A stretch of DNA of 64,000 bases, taken from the NCBI RefSeq assembly GCF_020990385.1, contig NZ_CP087598.1, positions 664,001-728,000 of the forward strand. The letters are read 5' to 3'. The position numbers and the translations under genes are program-made. The stretch comes from Paracoccus sp. MA. GTDB taxonomy: Bacteria; Pseudomonadota; Alphaproteobacteria; Rhodobacterales; Rhodobacteraceae. Each line of letters begins with the position of its first letter. Positions within the stretch are counted from its first letter, which is position 1. The notes beneath the pieces were generated by a model. That model had not been told where the DNA came from and ran no database searches. It was given only the letters and a program-made list of their open reading frames with translations. Below, piece by piece: positions 41,913 to 53,310 of this stretch.

Positions 41913-43610
41913 TCACTCGGCGCGGCTCCAGTCGGCGACGTTCCACAGCTGCCCCTCCCAGCCGTTCGGGGCGACGCCCCGCAGGCTGCCCGCATGGGCC
42001 GAGACCATGCCGCGATGCACCAGCGGCAGCAGGTAATTGCCCTCGGCGGTCAGCGTGTCGGTCAGGCGCTTCGCGATCTCCTGCCGCTGTTCCGGCTCGG
42101 CGCTGCGATGCAGCTCGGCGATGCCCGCGTCATAGGCCTTGTCGCAGAAGCGCACGGAATTGTTGCCCTGCCACTGGTTTTCCGCCGAGGGGATGCGCGA
42201 GCAGACGAACTTGTTCAGGAACGAGGCAGGGTCGGGGATATAGAAGGCATCGGTGAACATCTGCGCATCGGCATAGAATTTCTGCTGCGAATCGGGATTG
42301 CCGGGATCGCCGCCGAAGAAGGCCGCGCCGTCCACCGCCTTCAGCTCGGTCTCGACGCCGATCTCGGACCACCATTGCTTGACCAGCGCCTGCACGTCCT
42401 GGCGCACCGGGTTCACCGTGGTCTGGAACACGAGCGACAGCCGATGACCGTCCTTTTCGCGCACGCCGTCGCCGCCCGGCAGCCAGCCGGCCTGGTCCAG
42501 CGCCGCTTTCGCGCCCTCGATGTCCTGCGCCAGGCATTCGTCGCGCCCCGAGGCATAGGCGGCCGGCACCGGCACGATGGTGCAGGTCGGCTTGCCGGCC
42601 GGGCCATAGGTCAGCTCGGCCAGCAGCGGCCGGTCGATGGCCATGGACAGCGCCCGGCGCACCGCCGGATCGCCCAGGACCGGGTGCGGATGCGCGGCGG
42701 TGGACCGCTCGCCCTCGGGCAGGTCCAAGCTGGGATCGGTCTGGTTCAGCTCGATCCGCTCGACCATCGAGCCGAAGCTGGCCACCAGCCTGCCCTTGCC
42801 CTGCGCCTCCATCGCCGCCACCGACTCGGGCGGCAGCTGCAGGTTCCAGGCGAAATCGTATTCGCCCGATTCCAGCACCGCCCGCGCCGCCGCCATGGCA
42901 TCGCCGCCGCCCTTGACCGTCACCCGGTCGAAGGCGGGTTTCGCGGGGTCGCGGTAATGCTGGTTGATCTCGAACACCGCCACGTCGCCGGGCCGGAAAT
43001 CCGTCACCCGATAGGGGCCGGTGCCGATGGGGCCGAAATTCTGCGCCGTGCAGCTGGCGCCCGCCGCGCCCATGCAGGGCTGGAACTGCGCCTTTTGCAG
43101 CACCGGCGTGCGCCCGCCGACGAAGGCTTGCAGGGGCGCATAGCGTGGCGCGTCGAAATTCAGCCGCACCCTCTGCGCATCCAGCGCCTCGACCGAGGCG
43201 ATGCCCTCGAACTCGGCCAGCACCGCGCAGCCGAAGGCCGGGTCCATGCAATATTCGGCGGTGAACTTCACGTCCTCGGCGGTGACGGGCGAGCCGTCCG
43301 ACCAGACCAGCCCCGGCTTCAGCGTCCAGGTGACCGAGGTGAAATCCTCAGCGATGCCGCCATTCTCGCGGCTGGGGATCTCGGCCGCCAGCACCGGCAG
43401 CAGGCTGCCGTCGTCGGCGACGATGGCCAGCGGCTCGATCACCATCGAGGCCGGGTCCACGTCCTTGGCGCCGGTCGACAGATAGGGGTTCAGCACCGTG
43501 GCGGCCTGCCAGTAAAGCACGCGCAGCTCGCCGTCGCCGCCGCGTTCGGCAAGGGCGGGCGAAGCGACGACCAGTGCCAGCGCCGAGGCGATCAGTCGGG
43601 AAATCATCAT
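41913..43610 (-). CDS. peptide ABC transporter substrate-binding protein (copy 2)
   Basis: 565 residues, SBP family 5. A signal peptide MMISRLIASALALVVASPALA precedes ERGGDGELRVLYWQAATVLN. The SBP_bac_5 segments SVTWTLKPGLVWSDGSPVTAEDV, the GTGPYRV turn and VRRALSMAIDR follow. It delivers the substrate to the permeases encoded immediately downstream. It is a clear paralogue of the product at 43679-45394, with colinear blocks such as GGAAxx-ARxVLE-type and WWSEIGVETELK shared. ATG 43610 and 43607 are both possible starts. Confidence 0.93.
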   Translation of the reverse strand: MMISRLIASALALVVASPALAERGGDGELRVLYWQAATVLNPYLSTGAKDVDPASMVIEPLAIVADDGSLLPVLAAEIPSRENGGIAEDFTSVTWTLKPGLVWSDGSPVTAEDVKFTAEYCMDPAFGCAVLAEFEGIASVEALDAQRVRLNFDAPRYAPLQAFVGGRTPVLQKAQFQPCMGAAGASCTAQNFGPIGTGPYRVTDFRPGDVAVFEINQHYRDPAKPAFDRVTVKGGGDAMAAARAVLESGEYDFAWNLQLPPESVAAMEAQGKGRLVASFGSMVERIELNQTDPSLDLPEGERSTAAHPHPVLGDPAVRRALSMAIDRPLLAELTYGPAGKPTCTIVPVPAAYASGRDECLAQDIEGAKAALDQAGWLPGGDGVREKDGHRLSLVFQTTVNPVRQDVQALVKQWWSEIGVETELKAVDGAAFFGGDPGNPDSQQKFYADAQMFTDAFYIPDPASFLNKFVCSRIPSAENQWQGNNSVRFCDKAYDAGIAELHRSAEPEQRQEIAKRLTDTLTAEGNYLLPLVHRGMVSAHAGSLRGVAPNGWEGQLWNVADWSRAE

Positions 43611-43639
43611 GGTCTTTCCGCCTGTTGACGGGTCAGGGG

Positions 43640-43661
43640 CCGGCCCCCGCGACGGGGCCGG
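43640..43661 (-). other. intercistronic stem-loop between the two binding-protein genes
   Basis: CCGGCCCC (43640-43647) pairs with GGGGCCGG (43654-43661) with a 6-base loop, in the 68-base gap after the first binding-protein gene. Hairpins at this position in ABC operons commonly protect the upstream binding-protein mRNA from 3' decay, which would raise its level over the permeases. Confidence 0.55.
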
Positions 43662-43678
43662 TCTTTCGCCAGCATGGC

Positions 43679-45394
43679 CTATTGCTTGATGCGATGCCAG
43701 TCCGCGACGTTCCACAGCTCGCTGTCCCAGGCGTTCAGCTTGACGCCGCCCAGCGTGTTCGACACGGCCGAGGCGGTGCCGCGATAGACCAGCGGAATGA
43801 CGGCATTGCTGTCCTTGGTCAGCATGTCGTTCAGCTTGCGACCCATGGCGCCGCGCTCGGCCGGATCGACGATCTGCGTCATCTCGCCGATCAGCTTGTC
43901 GAATTCCGGGTCGCAATAGCGGCTGGTGTTCTCGCCCTGCCACTGGTTGTCCGGGCCGGGGATCTTGTCGCAGGTCTGGCGCGCCAGATAGGGCTCGGGG
44001 TTGTTGCCCTCGAAGTTGTTGGCATACATCTCGATATCGGCATAGAACTTCTGGAAGGTGTCGGGCGATCCCGCATCGCCGCCGAAGAACACCGAAGGGT
44101 CGACCGTCTTCAGCTCGGTCTCGACGCCGATCTCGGACCACCATTGCTTGATCAGCGCCTGGAAGTCCTGCCGCACCGCGTTGACCGAGGACTGGAACAC
44201 GAAGCTCAGCCGCTTGCCGTCCTTTTCACGGATGCCGCCTGCGCCGGGCGTCCAGCCGGACTCGTCCAGCAGCTTCTTGGCGCCCTCGATGTCCTGGGTC
44301 AGGCATTCGGTATTGTCCGAGGCCCAGGCCGCCGGCGCCGGCACCAGGTTGCAGGTCGGCTGGCCGGCGGGGCCATAGCCGAGTTCGGTCAGCAGCTCGC
44401 GGTCGATGGCCATGGACAGCGCCTTGCGGACATTGGCATCGGTCAGGATCGGGTGCGGATGCTTGGCGGTGGAGCGTTCGCCCTCGGGCAGGTCCGAGGA
44501 GGGATCGGTCAGGTTCACATGGATGCGCTCGACCAGAGAGCCGAAGGCGGCGACGTTCTGGCCCTTGCCGGCCGCCTCCATGCCGGCGATCACGTCGGGG
44601 GCCAGCTGGGTGTTCCAGGCATAGTCGAATTCGCCCGTCTCCAGCACGGAACGCGCCGCCGCCGCCGCATCGCCGCCGCCCTTGACCACCAGCCGGGCGA
44701 AGGCGGGCTTTTCGGGGTCGCGATATTCCGGGTTCGCCTCGAAGGTGATGGTGTCGTTGGTGCGGAACTCGACCACCTTGAACGGGCCGGTGCCGACGGG
44801 GTTGAAGTTCTGCTGGGTGCAGGTCGGGGCCTTCTCGCCGGTGCAGTTCTCGAACTGCGCCTTTTGCAGCACCGGCGACTGCGCCCCCACGAAGGCCGAG
44901 AACGGGTCGGGCCGCGGCGAGACGAAGGTGATCTTCACCGTCAGCTCGTCCACCGCCTCGACCGTCTCGACTCCCTCGAACTTCGCCAGCTGCGCGCAGC
45001 CGCCCGAGGGGTCCATGCAATAGGCGGCGGTGAAGGCCACGTCCTCGGCGGTGAAGGGGCTGCCGTCGGCCCATTTGATCCCCGGCTTCAGTTTCCAGGT
45101 GACGCTTTTCAGGTCCTCGGCGATGCCGCCGTTCTCGACCGAGGGCAGTTCGGCCGCCAGCCGCGGCTCGATGGTGCCCTCGGTGGTGAAGCTCGCCAGC
45201 GGCTCAAGCGCGATGGAGCTGGCAATGATGTCCTTGGTGCCGGCCGAGAGGTAGGGATTCATCGTCGAGGGTGCCTGCCACATGATGACGTTCACCTGCC
45301 CGTCGGCGCCCCGCGCGGCAAAGGCGGCGGGGGTCATGGCGGCGGCAAAGGCGGTGGTTGCCGCCGCGCCCAGCATCAGGGTTTTCAGTTTCAT
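43679..45394 (-). CDS. peptide ABC transporter substrate-binding protein (copy 1)
   Basis: 571 residues, SBP family 5. The signal peptide has the start MKLKTLMLGAAATTAFAAAM, and the mature protein begins near ARGADGQVNVIMWQAPSTMN. It shares the whole domain plan with its neighbour: VTWKLKPGIKWADGSPFTAEDV, VGTGPFKVVEF, VRKALSMAIDRELL and WWSEIGVETELK. It is the first gene of the transporter operon. The paired paralogues may widen the ligand range or reflect a tandem duplication followed by divergence. Confidence 0.93.
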   Translation of the reverse strand: MKLKTLMLGAAATTAFAAAMTPAAFAARGADGQVNVIMWQAPSTMNPYLSAGTKDIIASSIALEPLASFTTEGTIEPRLAAELPSVENGGIAEDLKSVTWKLKPGIKWADGSPFTAEDVAFTAAYCMDPSGGCAQLAKFEGVETVEAVDELTVKITFVSPRPDPFSAFVGAQSPVLQKAQFENCTGEKAPTCTQQNFNPVGTGPFKVVEFRTNDTITFEANPEYRDPEKPAFARLVVKGGGDAAAAARSVLETGEFDYAWNTQLAPDVIAGMEAAGKGQNVAAFGSLVERIHVNLTDPSSDLPEGERSTAKHPHPILTDANVRKALSMAIDRELLTELGYGPAGQPTCNLVPAPAAWASDNTECLTQDIEGAKKLLDESGWTPGAGGIREKDGKRLSFVFQSSVNAVRQDFQALIKQWWSEIGVETELKTVDPSVFFGGDAGSPDTFQKFYADIEMYANNFEGNNPEPYLARQTCDKIPGPDNQWQGENTSRYCDPEFDKLIGEMTQIVDPAERGAMGRKLNDMLTKDSNAVIPLVYRGTASAVSNTLGGVKLNAWDSELWNVADWHRIKQ

Positions 45395-45626
45395 CGCTCT
45401 CTCCTGTCGGTGGATCTGCGCGGGACCTCTGGCGCTGCCGGTTCCGGTGGTGTTTTGCCTTCTGCCGTTTCCCCGGTCTTGCTGTCCCTCGGATGCGCCG
45501 AGTTTCAGACAGGTCCCGGATGAAAAGCAAGAAACAAGTTCCCGCCCCGCTTTGCGATTGCAATGTGACGGCGGGGCATTAGCCTGAATGCCGCAACAAT
45601 GGTCGGGCAATGGTCAGGGGGTGCGG
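45395..45626. other. divergent promoter region of the peptide transporter
   Basis: 232 bases separate the minus-strand binding-protein operon from the plus-strand ATPase gene, so one region probably drives both halves. A small palindrome TTGCGATTGCAA (about 45552-45563) is visible. No confident promoter was found. Confidence 0.35.
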
Positions 45627-47456
<1,830 letters not shown>

Positions 47457-47554
47457 GGCGCGGGCATCGGCGTCGCGCCTTGCGTATTGCCGGCCTGCAC
47501 GGCCTTGCGGCGCGGGGCGAAAGGCGTAACCTGCGGGCCGAAGGAGATCGTCAC

Positions 47555-48724
47555 ATGCCCGTCAAGAACCGCTTTGCCGAATTGCTGCCCGAGATCACCG
47601 CTTGGCGCCGCGACTTTCACCAGAACCCCGAGCTTGACTATCAGGTCCATCGCACCGCCGGCCGGGTGGCCGAACTGCTGCGCAGCTTCGGCGTGGACGA
47701 GGTCACCGAGGGCGTCGGCCGCACCGGCGTGGTCGGCGTCATCAAGGGCCGCAGCGACAGCAGCGGCCGGGTGATCGGGCTGCGCGCCGATATGGATGCG
47801 CTGCCGATCAAGGAACAGACCGGTGCGGAATATGCCTCGAAGAATCCGGGGGTCATGCATGCCTGCGGCCATGACGGCCACACCGCCATGCTGCTGGGCG
47901 CGGCGAAATACCTGGCCGAGACGCGGAACTTCGACGGCACCGCCGTGGTGATCTTCCAGCCCGCCGAAGAGGGCGGGGCGGGGGGCCTGGCCATGGTGCA
48001 GGACGGGCTGGTCGATCGCTGGCGCATCCAGGAATTCTATGGCATGCACAACATGCCCGGCTATCCGGTGGGCAGCTTCGCCATCCGCGAGGGCGCGATG
48101 ATGGCCGCCGCCGACCAGTTCGACATCCTGGTCACCGGCAAGGGCGGCCATGCCGCCAAGCCGCATGAGGCCATCGACACGCTTCTGGTCGCGGCGCAGA
48201 TCATCGTGGCGCTGCAATCGGTGGTGTCGCGCAATGTCGATCCGCTGAAGAGCGGCGTGGTCTCGGTCTGCGTGGTCGAGACCGATTCGACCGCGCATAA
48301 CGTCATCCCGCAGGTGGTGAAGCTGAAGGGCACCGCCCGCAGCCTCGCGCCCGAGGTGCGCGACCAGCTGGAAGAGGGCATCAAGCGCGTTGCGGGAAAT
48401 GTCGCCGCCGCCTTCGGCGCCACGGCCGAGGTGCGCTATGACCGCGGCTATCCGGTGACGATGAACCACCCGGAAGCCACCGGATTCGCGGCCGAGGTGG
48501 CGCGCCAGGTGGCGGGCGAGGTGAACATGGAGATGGAGCCGCTGATGGCGGGCGAGGATTTCAGCTATATGCTGAATGAACGGCCCGGCGCCTATATCTT
48601 CGTCGGCAATGGCGACACGGCGATGGTGCATCACCCGGCCTATGACTTCGACGACAATGCGATTCCGGCGGGGTCGAGCTGGTATGCCGGCATGGTCGAG
48701 GCGCGGATGCCGATCCCGGCGTGA
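47555..48724 (+). CDS. M20 family amidohydrolase (hippurate hydrolase-like)
   Basis: 389 residues from ATG 47555, with AAGGAG upstream. An M20D peptidase/aminoacylase: WRRDFHQNPELDYQVHRTA, GLRADMDALPI, the metal-binding MHACGHDGHTAMLLG, FQPAEEGGAGG and MAGEDFSYML. It cleaves N-acyl amino acids or small amides using two divalent metals. It follows the peptide-transporter ATPase at 98 bases, so it may process imported peptides or acylated amino acids. That link is inferred from context. Confidence 0.92.
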   Translation: MPVKNRFAELLPEITAWRRDFHQNPELDYQVHRTAGRVAELLRSFGVDEVTEGVGRTGVVGVIKGRSDSSGRVIGLRADMDALPIKEQTGAEYASKNPGVMHACGHDGHTAMLLGAAKYLAETRNFDGTAVVIFQPAEEGGAGGLAMVQDGLVDRWRIQEFYGMHNMPGYPVGSFAIREGAMMAAADQFDILVTGKGGHAAKPHEAIDTLLVAAQIIVALQSVVSRNVDPLKSGVVSVCVVETDSTAHNVIPQVVKLKGTARSLAPEVRDQLEEGIKRVAGNVAAAFGATAEVRYDRGYPVTMNHPEATGFAAEVARQVAGEVNMEMEPLMAGEDFSYMLNERPGAYIFVGNGDTAMVHHPAYDFDDNAIPAGSSWYAGMVEARMPIPA

Positions 48725-48732
48725 CGGCCGGA

Positions 48733-48783
48733 CCGGGGGCTGTCTGCCCCCGGACCCCCGAGAGTATTTGTGAAACGGAGAAA
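48733..48783 (+). repeat. dispersed element with one hairpin after the amidohydrolase gene
   Basis: Hairpin CCGGGGGC (48733-48740) / GCCCCCGG (48746-48753) with loop TGTCT is followed by ACCCCCGAGAGTATTTGTG and AAACGGAGAAA. This is the forward form of the element in the convergent gap before lpd. Confidence 0.8.
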
Positions 48784-48785
48784 TC

Positions 48786-48803
48786 AGGGGCCGCGAGGCC
48801 CCT
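48786..48803. terminator. terminator between convergent amidohydrolase and lpd genes
   Basis: AGGGGCC (48786-48792) pairs with GGCCCCT (48797-48803), loop GCGA. On minus it is 7 bases after the lpd stop and is followed by GATTTCTCC; on plus by TTTG. It probably works mainly for lpd. Confidence 0.65.
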
Positions 48804-48810
48804 TTGTCGT

Positions 48811-50202
48811 TCAGAAATGGATCGCGCGGCCATAGGCCGAGAGCGTGGCCTCGTGCAGCATCTCGGAAAGCGTCGGGTGCGGAAAGACCGTTTCCATCAG
48901 TTCGGCCTCGGTGGTTTCCAGCGTGCGGCCGACGACATAGCCCTGGATCAGTTCGGTGACTTCCGCGCCGACCATGTGAGCGCCCAGAAGCTCGCCGGTC
49001 TTGGCGTCGAAGACGGTCTTGATCAGGCCCTCGGGCTCTCCCAAGGCGATGGCCTTGCCGTTGCCGATGAAGGGGAAGCGGCCGACCTTGACCTCGTAGC
49101 CCGCGGCCTTGGCCTTTTCCTCGGTCAGGCCGACGGAGGCGACCTGCGGGTTGCAATAGGTGCAGCCGGGGATCGAGTTCGGCTTGATCGGGTGCGGGTG
49201 CCCGCCGGCGATCAGTTCGGCCACCATGACGCCTTCATGGCTGGCCTTGTGCGCCAGCCAGGGCGCGCCGGCCACGTCGCCGATGGCATAGAGCCCCTCG
49301 ACCCCTGTGCGGCAATATTCGTCGGTGACGACATGGGTGCGGTCGATCTTGGCGCCCAGCTTTTCCAGGCCGAGGTTTTCGACATTGCCGACGATGCCGA
49401 CGGCCGAGATCACCGTGTCGAACTCATGCGTCTCGGTCTTGCCGCCCATCTCGATATGGGCGGTGACCTTGCCCTTGGCGCGGTCGAGCTTCTTGACCGC
49501 GGCCTTTTCCAGGATCTTCATGCCCTGCTTGACGAATTGCTTCTTGGCCAGCGCCGAGATCTCGGCATCCTCGACCGGCAGCACGCGGTCCATGACTTCG
49601 ACCACCGTGGTGTCGGCGCCCAGCGTGTTGAAAAAGCTGGCGAATTCGATGCCGATGGCGCCCGAGCCGATGACCAGCAGCTTTTTCGGCATCCGCGGCG
49701 GCTGCAGGGCGTGCTTGTAATTCCAGACCAGGTCGCCGTCCGGTTCCAGCCCCGGCAGCTCGCGGGCGCGGGCGCCGGTGGCCAGCACGATGGCCTTGCC
49801 CGTGATCTCTTCGCTGCCCTTGTCGGTCTTGACGCTGATCTTGCCGGGGGCGGTCAGGCTGGCCTCGCCCATGATGACGGTGACCTTGTTCTTTTTCAGC
49901 AGGTGGCCGACGCCGCCGGCGAGTTGCTTGGCCACGCCGCGCGAGCGTTGCACCACGGCACCGAGGTCGTAGCCGATCTTGTCCGCCGAGAGGCCGAATT
50001 CCTTGGCGCGGTGCATGAGGTGAAAGACCTCGGCCGAGCGCAGCAGCGCCTTGGTCGGGATGCAGCCCCAGTTCAGGCAGATGCCGCCCAGATGCTCGCG
50101 CTCGATACAGGCCACCTTCAGCCCCAGCTGCGCGCCGCGGATGGCGCAGACATAGCCGCCAGGGCCGGAACCGATCACCACCATGTCGAAGCTCTGCGCC
50201 AT
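48811..50202 (-). CDS. lpdA: dihydrolipoyl dehydrogenase
   Basis: 463 residues, the E3 flavoenzyme of 2-oxoacid dehydrogenase and/or glycine cleavage complexes. FAD loop VVIGSGPGGYVCAI, the redox disulfide C42/C47 in GGICLNWGCIPTKALL, NAD loop VIGSGAIGIEFASFF, YAIGDVAGAPWLAHKA and the C-terminal catalytic HPHPTLSE segment are present. It is not adjacent to genes of other subunits, so which complex it serves is open. Confidence 0.96.
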   Translation of the reverse strand: MAQSFDMVVIGSGPGGYVCAIRGAQLGLKVACIEREHLGGICLNWGCIPTKALLRSAEVFHLMHRAKEFGLSADKIGYDLGAVVQRSRGVAKQLAGGVGHLLKKNKVTVIMGEASLTAPGKISVKTDKGSEEITGKAIVLATGARARELPGLEPDGDLVWNYKHALQPPRMPKKLLVIGSGAIGIEFASFFNTLGADTTVVEVMDRVLPVEDAEISALAKKQFVKQGMKILEKAAVKKLDRAKGKVTAHIEMGGKTETHEFDTVISAVGIVGNVENLGLEKLGAKIDRTHVVTDEYCRTGVEGLYAIGDVAGAPWLAHKASHEGVMVAELIAGGHPHPIKPNSIPGCTYCNPQVASVGLTEEKAKAAGYEVKVGRFPFIGNGKAIALGEPEGLIKTVFDAKTGELLGAHMVGAEVTELIQGYVVGRTLETTEAELMETVFPHPTLSEMLHEATLSAYGRAIHF

Positions 50203-50247
50203 GGATGTCCCCCTATCAAAAAAGATAGTTCAGCGTTAAACCATTTT

Positions 50248-50829
50248 TCAGAGGTCAGCAAGCGACAGCTTGCCGGCGACCAGCGCGCCATAGCCGCCGG
50301 CCTCCATCACGCGGGTTTCCGCCGCCGTGGGCACGCGCTTCAGCGCCGCGTTGCGCCAGGGGAAGCGGCCGAATCTGGCTATGGTGTCGCGATGCAGCTC
50401 GGCATGGCGCAGGTTCTCGCCGGGCATGAACTCGGCGAAGAGGCTGACGGCGCGTTCCTGGTCGGCCAGGTCCTCGGAATGCTCGAAGGGCAGGTAGAAG
50501 AACTGCCGGCCGGGCGGCTCGATGCGCAGGTGGAAGCCGTTCTCGACGGCCTCGCGGGCCAGGCTGCGGGCCAGGGGGTCGGTGTCGAAGGCGCGGGCAT
50601 CCTCGCGGAACATGTTGCGCGGAAACTGGTCGGTCAGGATCAGCGCGGCCAGCGCGCCCTCGGGCGTCCGGGCCCAGCCGGGCGCCAGATCGGCGGCGCG
50701 CTCCCAGACCGGCAGGAAGCGTTGGCGGATGGTGTCGTCCAGCGCGTCCGAGCGGACATACCAGCCCTTCTCGCCGATCTCGTCGAGCCAGAAGCGGTTG
50801 ATGCTTTCGGGTGTCACGGTGTCGGTCAT
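50248..50829 (-). CDS. DUF924 family protein
   Basis: 193 residues from ATG 50829. WLDEIGEKGWYVRSDALDDTIRQRF, LILTDQFPRNMFREDARAFDTDPLA and FYLPFEHSEDLADQERAV are DUF924 (TPR-like helical) conserved blocks. HxFGRFPWRNAAL follows near the C terminus. The function of the family is unknown. It is transcribed after the MFS gene, 56 bases downstream of it. Confidence 0.88.
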   Translation of the reverse strand: MTDTVTPESINRFWLDEIGEKGWYVRSDALDDTIRQRFLPVWERAADLAPGWARTPEGALAALILTDQFPRNMFREDARAFDTDPLARSLAREAVENGFHLRIEPPGRQFFYLPFEHSEDLADQERAVSLFAEFMPGENLRHAELHRDTIARFGRFPWRNAALKRVPTAAETRVMEAGGYGALVAGKLSLADL

Positions 50830-50885
50830 GCTGCGCCCTCCGTTTTCCCGGATGGTTGCAGAGCCGGCGGCGCGCCGCAACCCCG

Positions 50886-52136
50886 TCAGGCGGGTTTGTC
50901 GGCGTCGTCCGAGCTGGCGGTTTCCAGCGCCGCCTCGACCGCGACGGGGGTGGCCGAGGGGGCGATGACCGCGAAGCTCTGCTGATCCGCCACCGGGGCC
51001 GCCGGACGGCGGGTGCGGCGCCAGCCGGCATAGAAGGCCAGCATCGCCAGCAGCAGGCCGATATAGACCCAGAACCCGTCCGGGCCCAGCAGCGACATCA
51101 GCCAGCCGGTGATCAGCGGCCCGGCCATGGCGCCGATGCCGTTGATGAACAGCAGCCCGGCCGAGGCGGCGGCCATGTCGCTGTTGTCCAGAAAATCGTT
51201 GGTATAGGCCAAGAGCAGCGAATAGACCGGATTGGCCACGCCGCCGATCAGCGCCGCGGCCAGCAGCAGGCCCCAGATGCCCGGCTGCAGCGTCACCGTG
51301 GCCAGGCTGACCGCCGCGCCCAGAACCGACAGGCCCAGCACGATGAAGCGCCGGTCGCCATGGTCCGAAAGCCAGCCGATCGGGTATTGCAGCAACAGCC
51401 CCCCGGCATAGATCGCGGCGACGAAGGCCGAGATCTCGCGCACCGAAAGCCCCTTGGTCGAGCCCCAGACCGAGGCCATGCCGAACAGCGCCGAGAACAC
51501 CCCGCCCATCAGGAAGATGCCGATGCAGCCCAGCGGCGAGACGCGGAACAGGCTGCCGAAGCTCATGCGCTTCAGGGTCGAGAATTGCGGCGCGGGCTGC
51601 GTCGAAAGCAGGATCGGCAGGAAGGAGACGCTGACCAGGACCGAGGGGATCACGAACAGCAGATAGCCCGCCGGATCGGCCGTGTTCATCAGGAACTGCG
51701 CCGAGATGATGCCCAGCATCTGCATGATCATGTAGGCCGACATGGCCTGGCCGCGGTTCTCGTTGGTGGTGCCGGCGTTCAGCCAGCTTTCCGCGGTGAT
51801 GTAGACGCCCGAGAAGCAGAAGCCGATCAGCAGCCGCATCAGCGACCACGAGATCCAGTGCGGCGCCGCTGCGTAAAGGATCAGCACCGAGGAGATCAGC
51901 GAGCCGAGCGCGGCAAAGACCCGCACATGGCCGACCTTGCGGATCAGTTCCGGCACCACCCGCGAGCCCAGCAGGAAGCCGCCGAAATAGGCCGACATGA
52001 CCACCGACATCTGGGTGGTCGAAATGCCCTCGATCTTGCCGCGGATGCCCAGAAGCGTGCCCTGCATGCCGTTCCCGACCATCAAGAGCAGGATGCCCAG
52101 AAGCAATGGCCAGGTGGTGCGCAGCACGGTCAGCAT
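50886..52136 (-). CDS. MFS transporter
   Basis: 416 residues from ATG 52136, which overlaps the queA stop by one base. Twelve membrane helices are predicted by eye, with the UMF1/YcaD-like features LGSRVVPELIRKVGHVRVF and GVYITAESWLNAGTTNENRGQ. The C-terminal tail (about 35 residues) is acidic and cytoplasmic. It resembles E. coli YcaD-type permeases. The substrate is unknown. Coupling to queA is probably only operonic. Confidence 0.85.
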   Translation of the reverse strand: MLTVLRTTWPLLLGILLLMVGNGMQGTLLGIRGKIEGISTTQMSVVMSAYFGGFLLGSRVVPELIRKVGHVRVFAALGSLISSVLILYAAAPHWISWSLMRLLIGFCFSGVYITAESWLNAGTTNENRGQAMSAYMIMQMLGIISAQFLMNTADPAGYLLFVIPSVLVSVSFLPILLSTQPAPQFSTLKRMSFGSLFRVSPLGCIGIFLMGGVFSALFGMASVWGSTKGLSVREISAFVAAIYAGGLLLQYPIGWLSDHGDRRFIVLGLSVLGAAVSLATVTLQPGIWGLLLAAALIGGVANPVYSLLLAYTNDFLDNSDMAAASAGLLFINGIGAMAGPLITGWLMSLLGPDGFWVYIGLLLAMLAFYAGWRRTRRPAAPVADQQSFAVIAPSATPVAVEAALETASSDDADKPA

Positions 52137-53191
52137 CACGGGTCCTTCGGAATCAGCAGGGAGGCGTCGCCATAGCTGAAGAAGCGATAGCCCGATTCCA
52201 CCGCATGGCGATAGATGCCGCGGATGCGGTCCGGCCCCATCAGGGCGCTGACCAGCATCAGCAGAGTCGATTTCGGCAGGTGGAAATTGGTCATCAGCGC
52301 ATCCGTCACGCGGAAGCGATAGCCGGGATAGATGAAGATTTCCGTAACGCCCTGGAAGGGCTGCACGGTGCCGTCCTCGGCGGCCGCCGATTCGATCAGG
52401 CGCAGCGCCGTGGTGCCGACCGGGATCACCCGCCCGCCGTCGGCGCGGGCGGCGTTGATCGCCGCGGCGGCTTCGGGCGTGACCTCGCCCCATTCGCCGT
52501 GCATCTTGTGGGTGGTCACGTCCTCGACCTTGACCGGCAGGAAGGTGCCGGCGCCGACATGCAGGGTGACATGGGCGAAGCGCACGCCGCGGGCGGCCAG
52601 CCGCTCCAGCAGGTCGCGGTCGAAATGCAGGCTGGCGGTCGGCGCGGCCACGGCGCCCGAGCGCCGCGCCCAGACGGTCTGGTAATCCTCGCGATCGGCC
52701 TCGTCGGGCGCCCGCAGCGCGGCGATATAGGGCGGCAGCGGCATGGCGCCGACCTGCGCCAGCGCGGCATCGAACGCCTCGCCCGTGGCGTCGAAGCGCA
52801 GGGTCAGCTCGCCCCCGGCGATCCCGGCCACCTCGGCGGACAGCGCCGCGCCGAAGCGGATCACCTCGCCCGGCTTCAGCTTGCGCAGCGGTTTCGCCAG
52901 CGCCTTCCAGCCATCGGCGACGGGCTCCAGCAGCGTGACCTCGACCTTCGCCACCGCCTCGCCCTGCGGGGTCTGGCGGGCGCGGGTGCCGTTCAGCCGC
53001 GCCGGGATGACCTTGGTGTCGTTCAGCACCAGCAGGTCGCCCGGTCCCAGCAGGTCGACAAGGTCGCGCACGTGCAGGTCGCGAATCGAATCGCCCTGCG
53101 CCAGCAGCAGCCGCGCCGAGGAACGCGGCCGTGCCGGGCGGGTCGCGATCAGCGTCTCGGGCAGGTGAAAATCGAAATCGTCCAGCTTCAT
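52136..53191 (-). CDS. queA: S-adenosylmethionine:tRNA ribosyltransferase-isomerase
   Basis: A 351-residue QueA, which transfers the ribosyl moiety of SAM to preQ1-tRNA, giving epoxyqueuosine. [75 protein letters not shown] and [17 protein letters not shown] are conserved. It is divergent from bfd across 119 bases. Other queuosine genes are not nearby. Confidence 0.97.
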   Translation of the reverse strand: MKLDDFDFHLPETLIATRPARPRSSARLLLAQGDSIRDLHVRDLVDLLGPGDLLVLNDTKVIPARLNGTRARQTPQGEAVAKVEVTLLEPVADGWKALAKPLRKLKPGEVIRFGAALSAEVAGIAGGELTLRFDATGEAFDAALAQVGAMPLPPYIAALRAPDEADREDYQTVWARRSGAVAAPTASLHFDRDLLERLAARGVRFAHVTLHVGAGTFLPVKVEDVTTHKMHGEWGEVTPEAAAAINAARADGGRVIPVGTTALRLIESAAAEDGTVQPFQGVTEIFIYPGYRFRVTDALMTNFHLPKSTLLMLVSALMGPDRIRGIYRHAVESGYRFFSYGDASLLIPKDP

Positions 53192-53264
53192 GGGCTTAGG
53201 TTCTGTCCGCGCCGTCCGGAAGCGTCAAGGCGGGCTTCATCACAAAGTGAAAAACTCAGGCTTT

Positions 53265-53288
53265 ACTTATCCGAGGAAATGGGTAAGT
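53265..53288. promoter_or_regulatory. imperfect palindrome upstream of bfd
   Basis: ACTTATCC (53265-53272) and GGGTAAGT (53281-53288) form an 8-bp dyad with one mismatch, about 22 bases before the bfd start and within the queA-bfd divergent gap. bfd/bfr genes are usually iron-regulated, so a Fur-, Irr-, RirA- or IscR-type site is plausible. It matches none of their textbook sites exactly. Confidence 0.35.
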
Positions 53289-53310
53289 TTTGCCCAACCG
53301 AGGTGAGTAA

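Noticed and set aside
47457..47554. Upstream in-frame start of the M20 amidohydrolase at 47480
   Set aside because: ATG 47555 has an AAGGAG site and matches the family N terminus; the extension is Arg-rich and unlike homologues.
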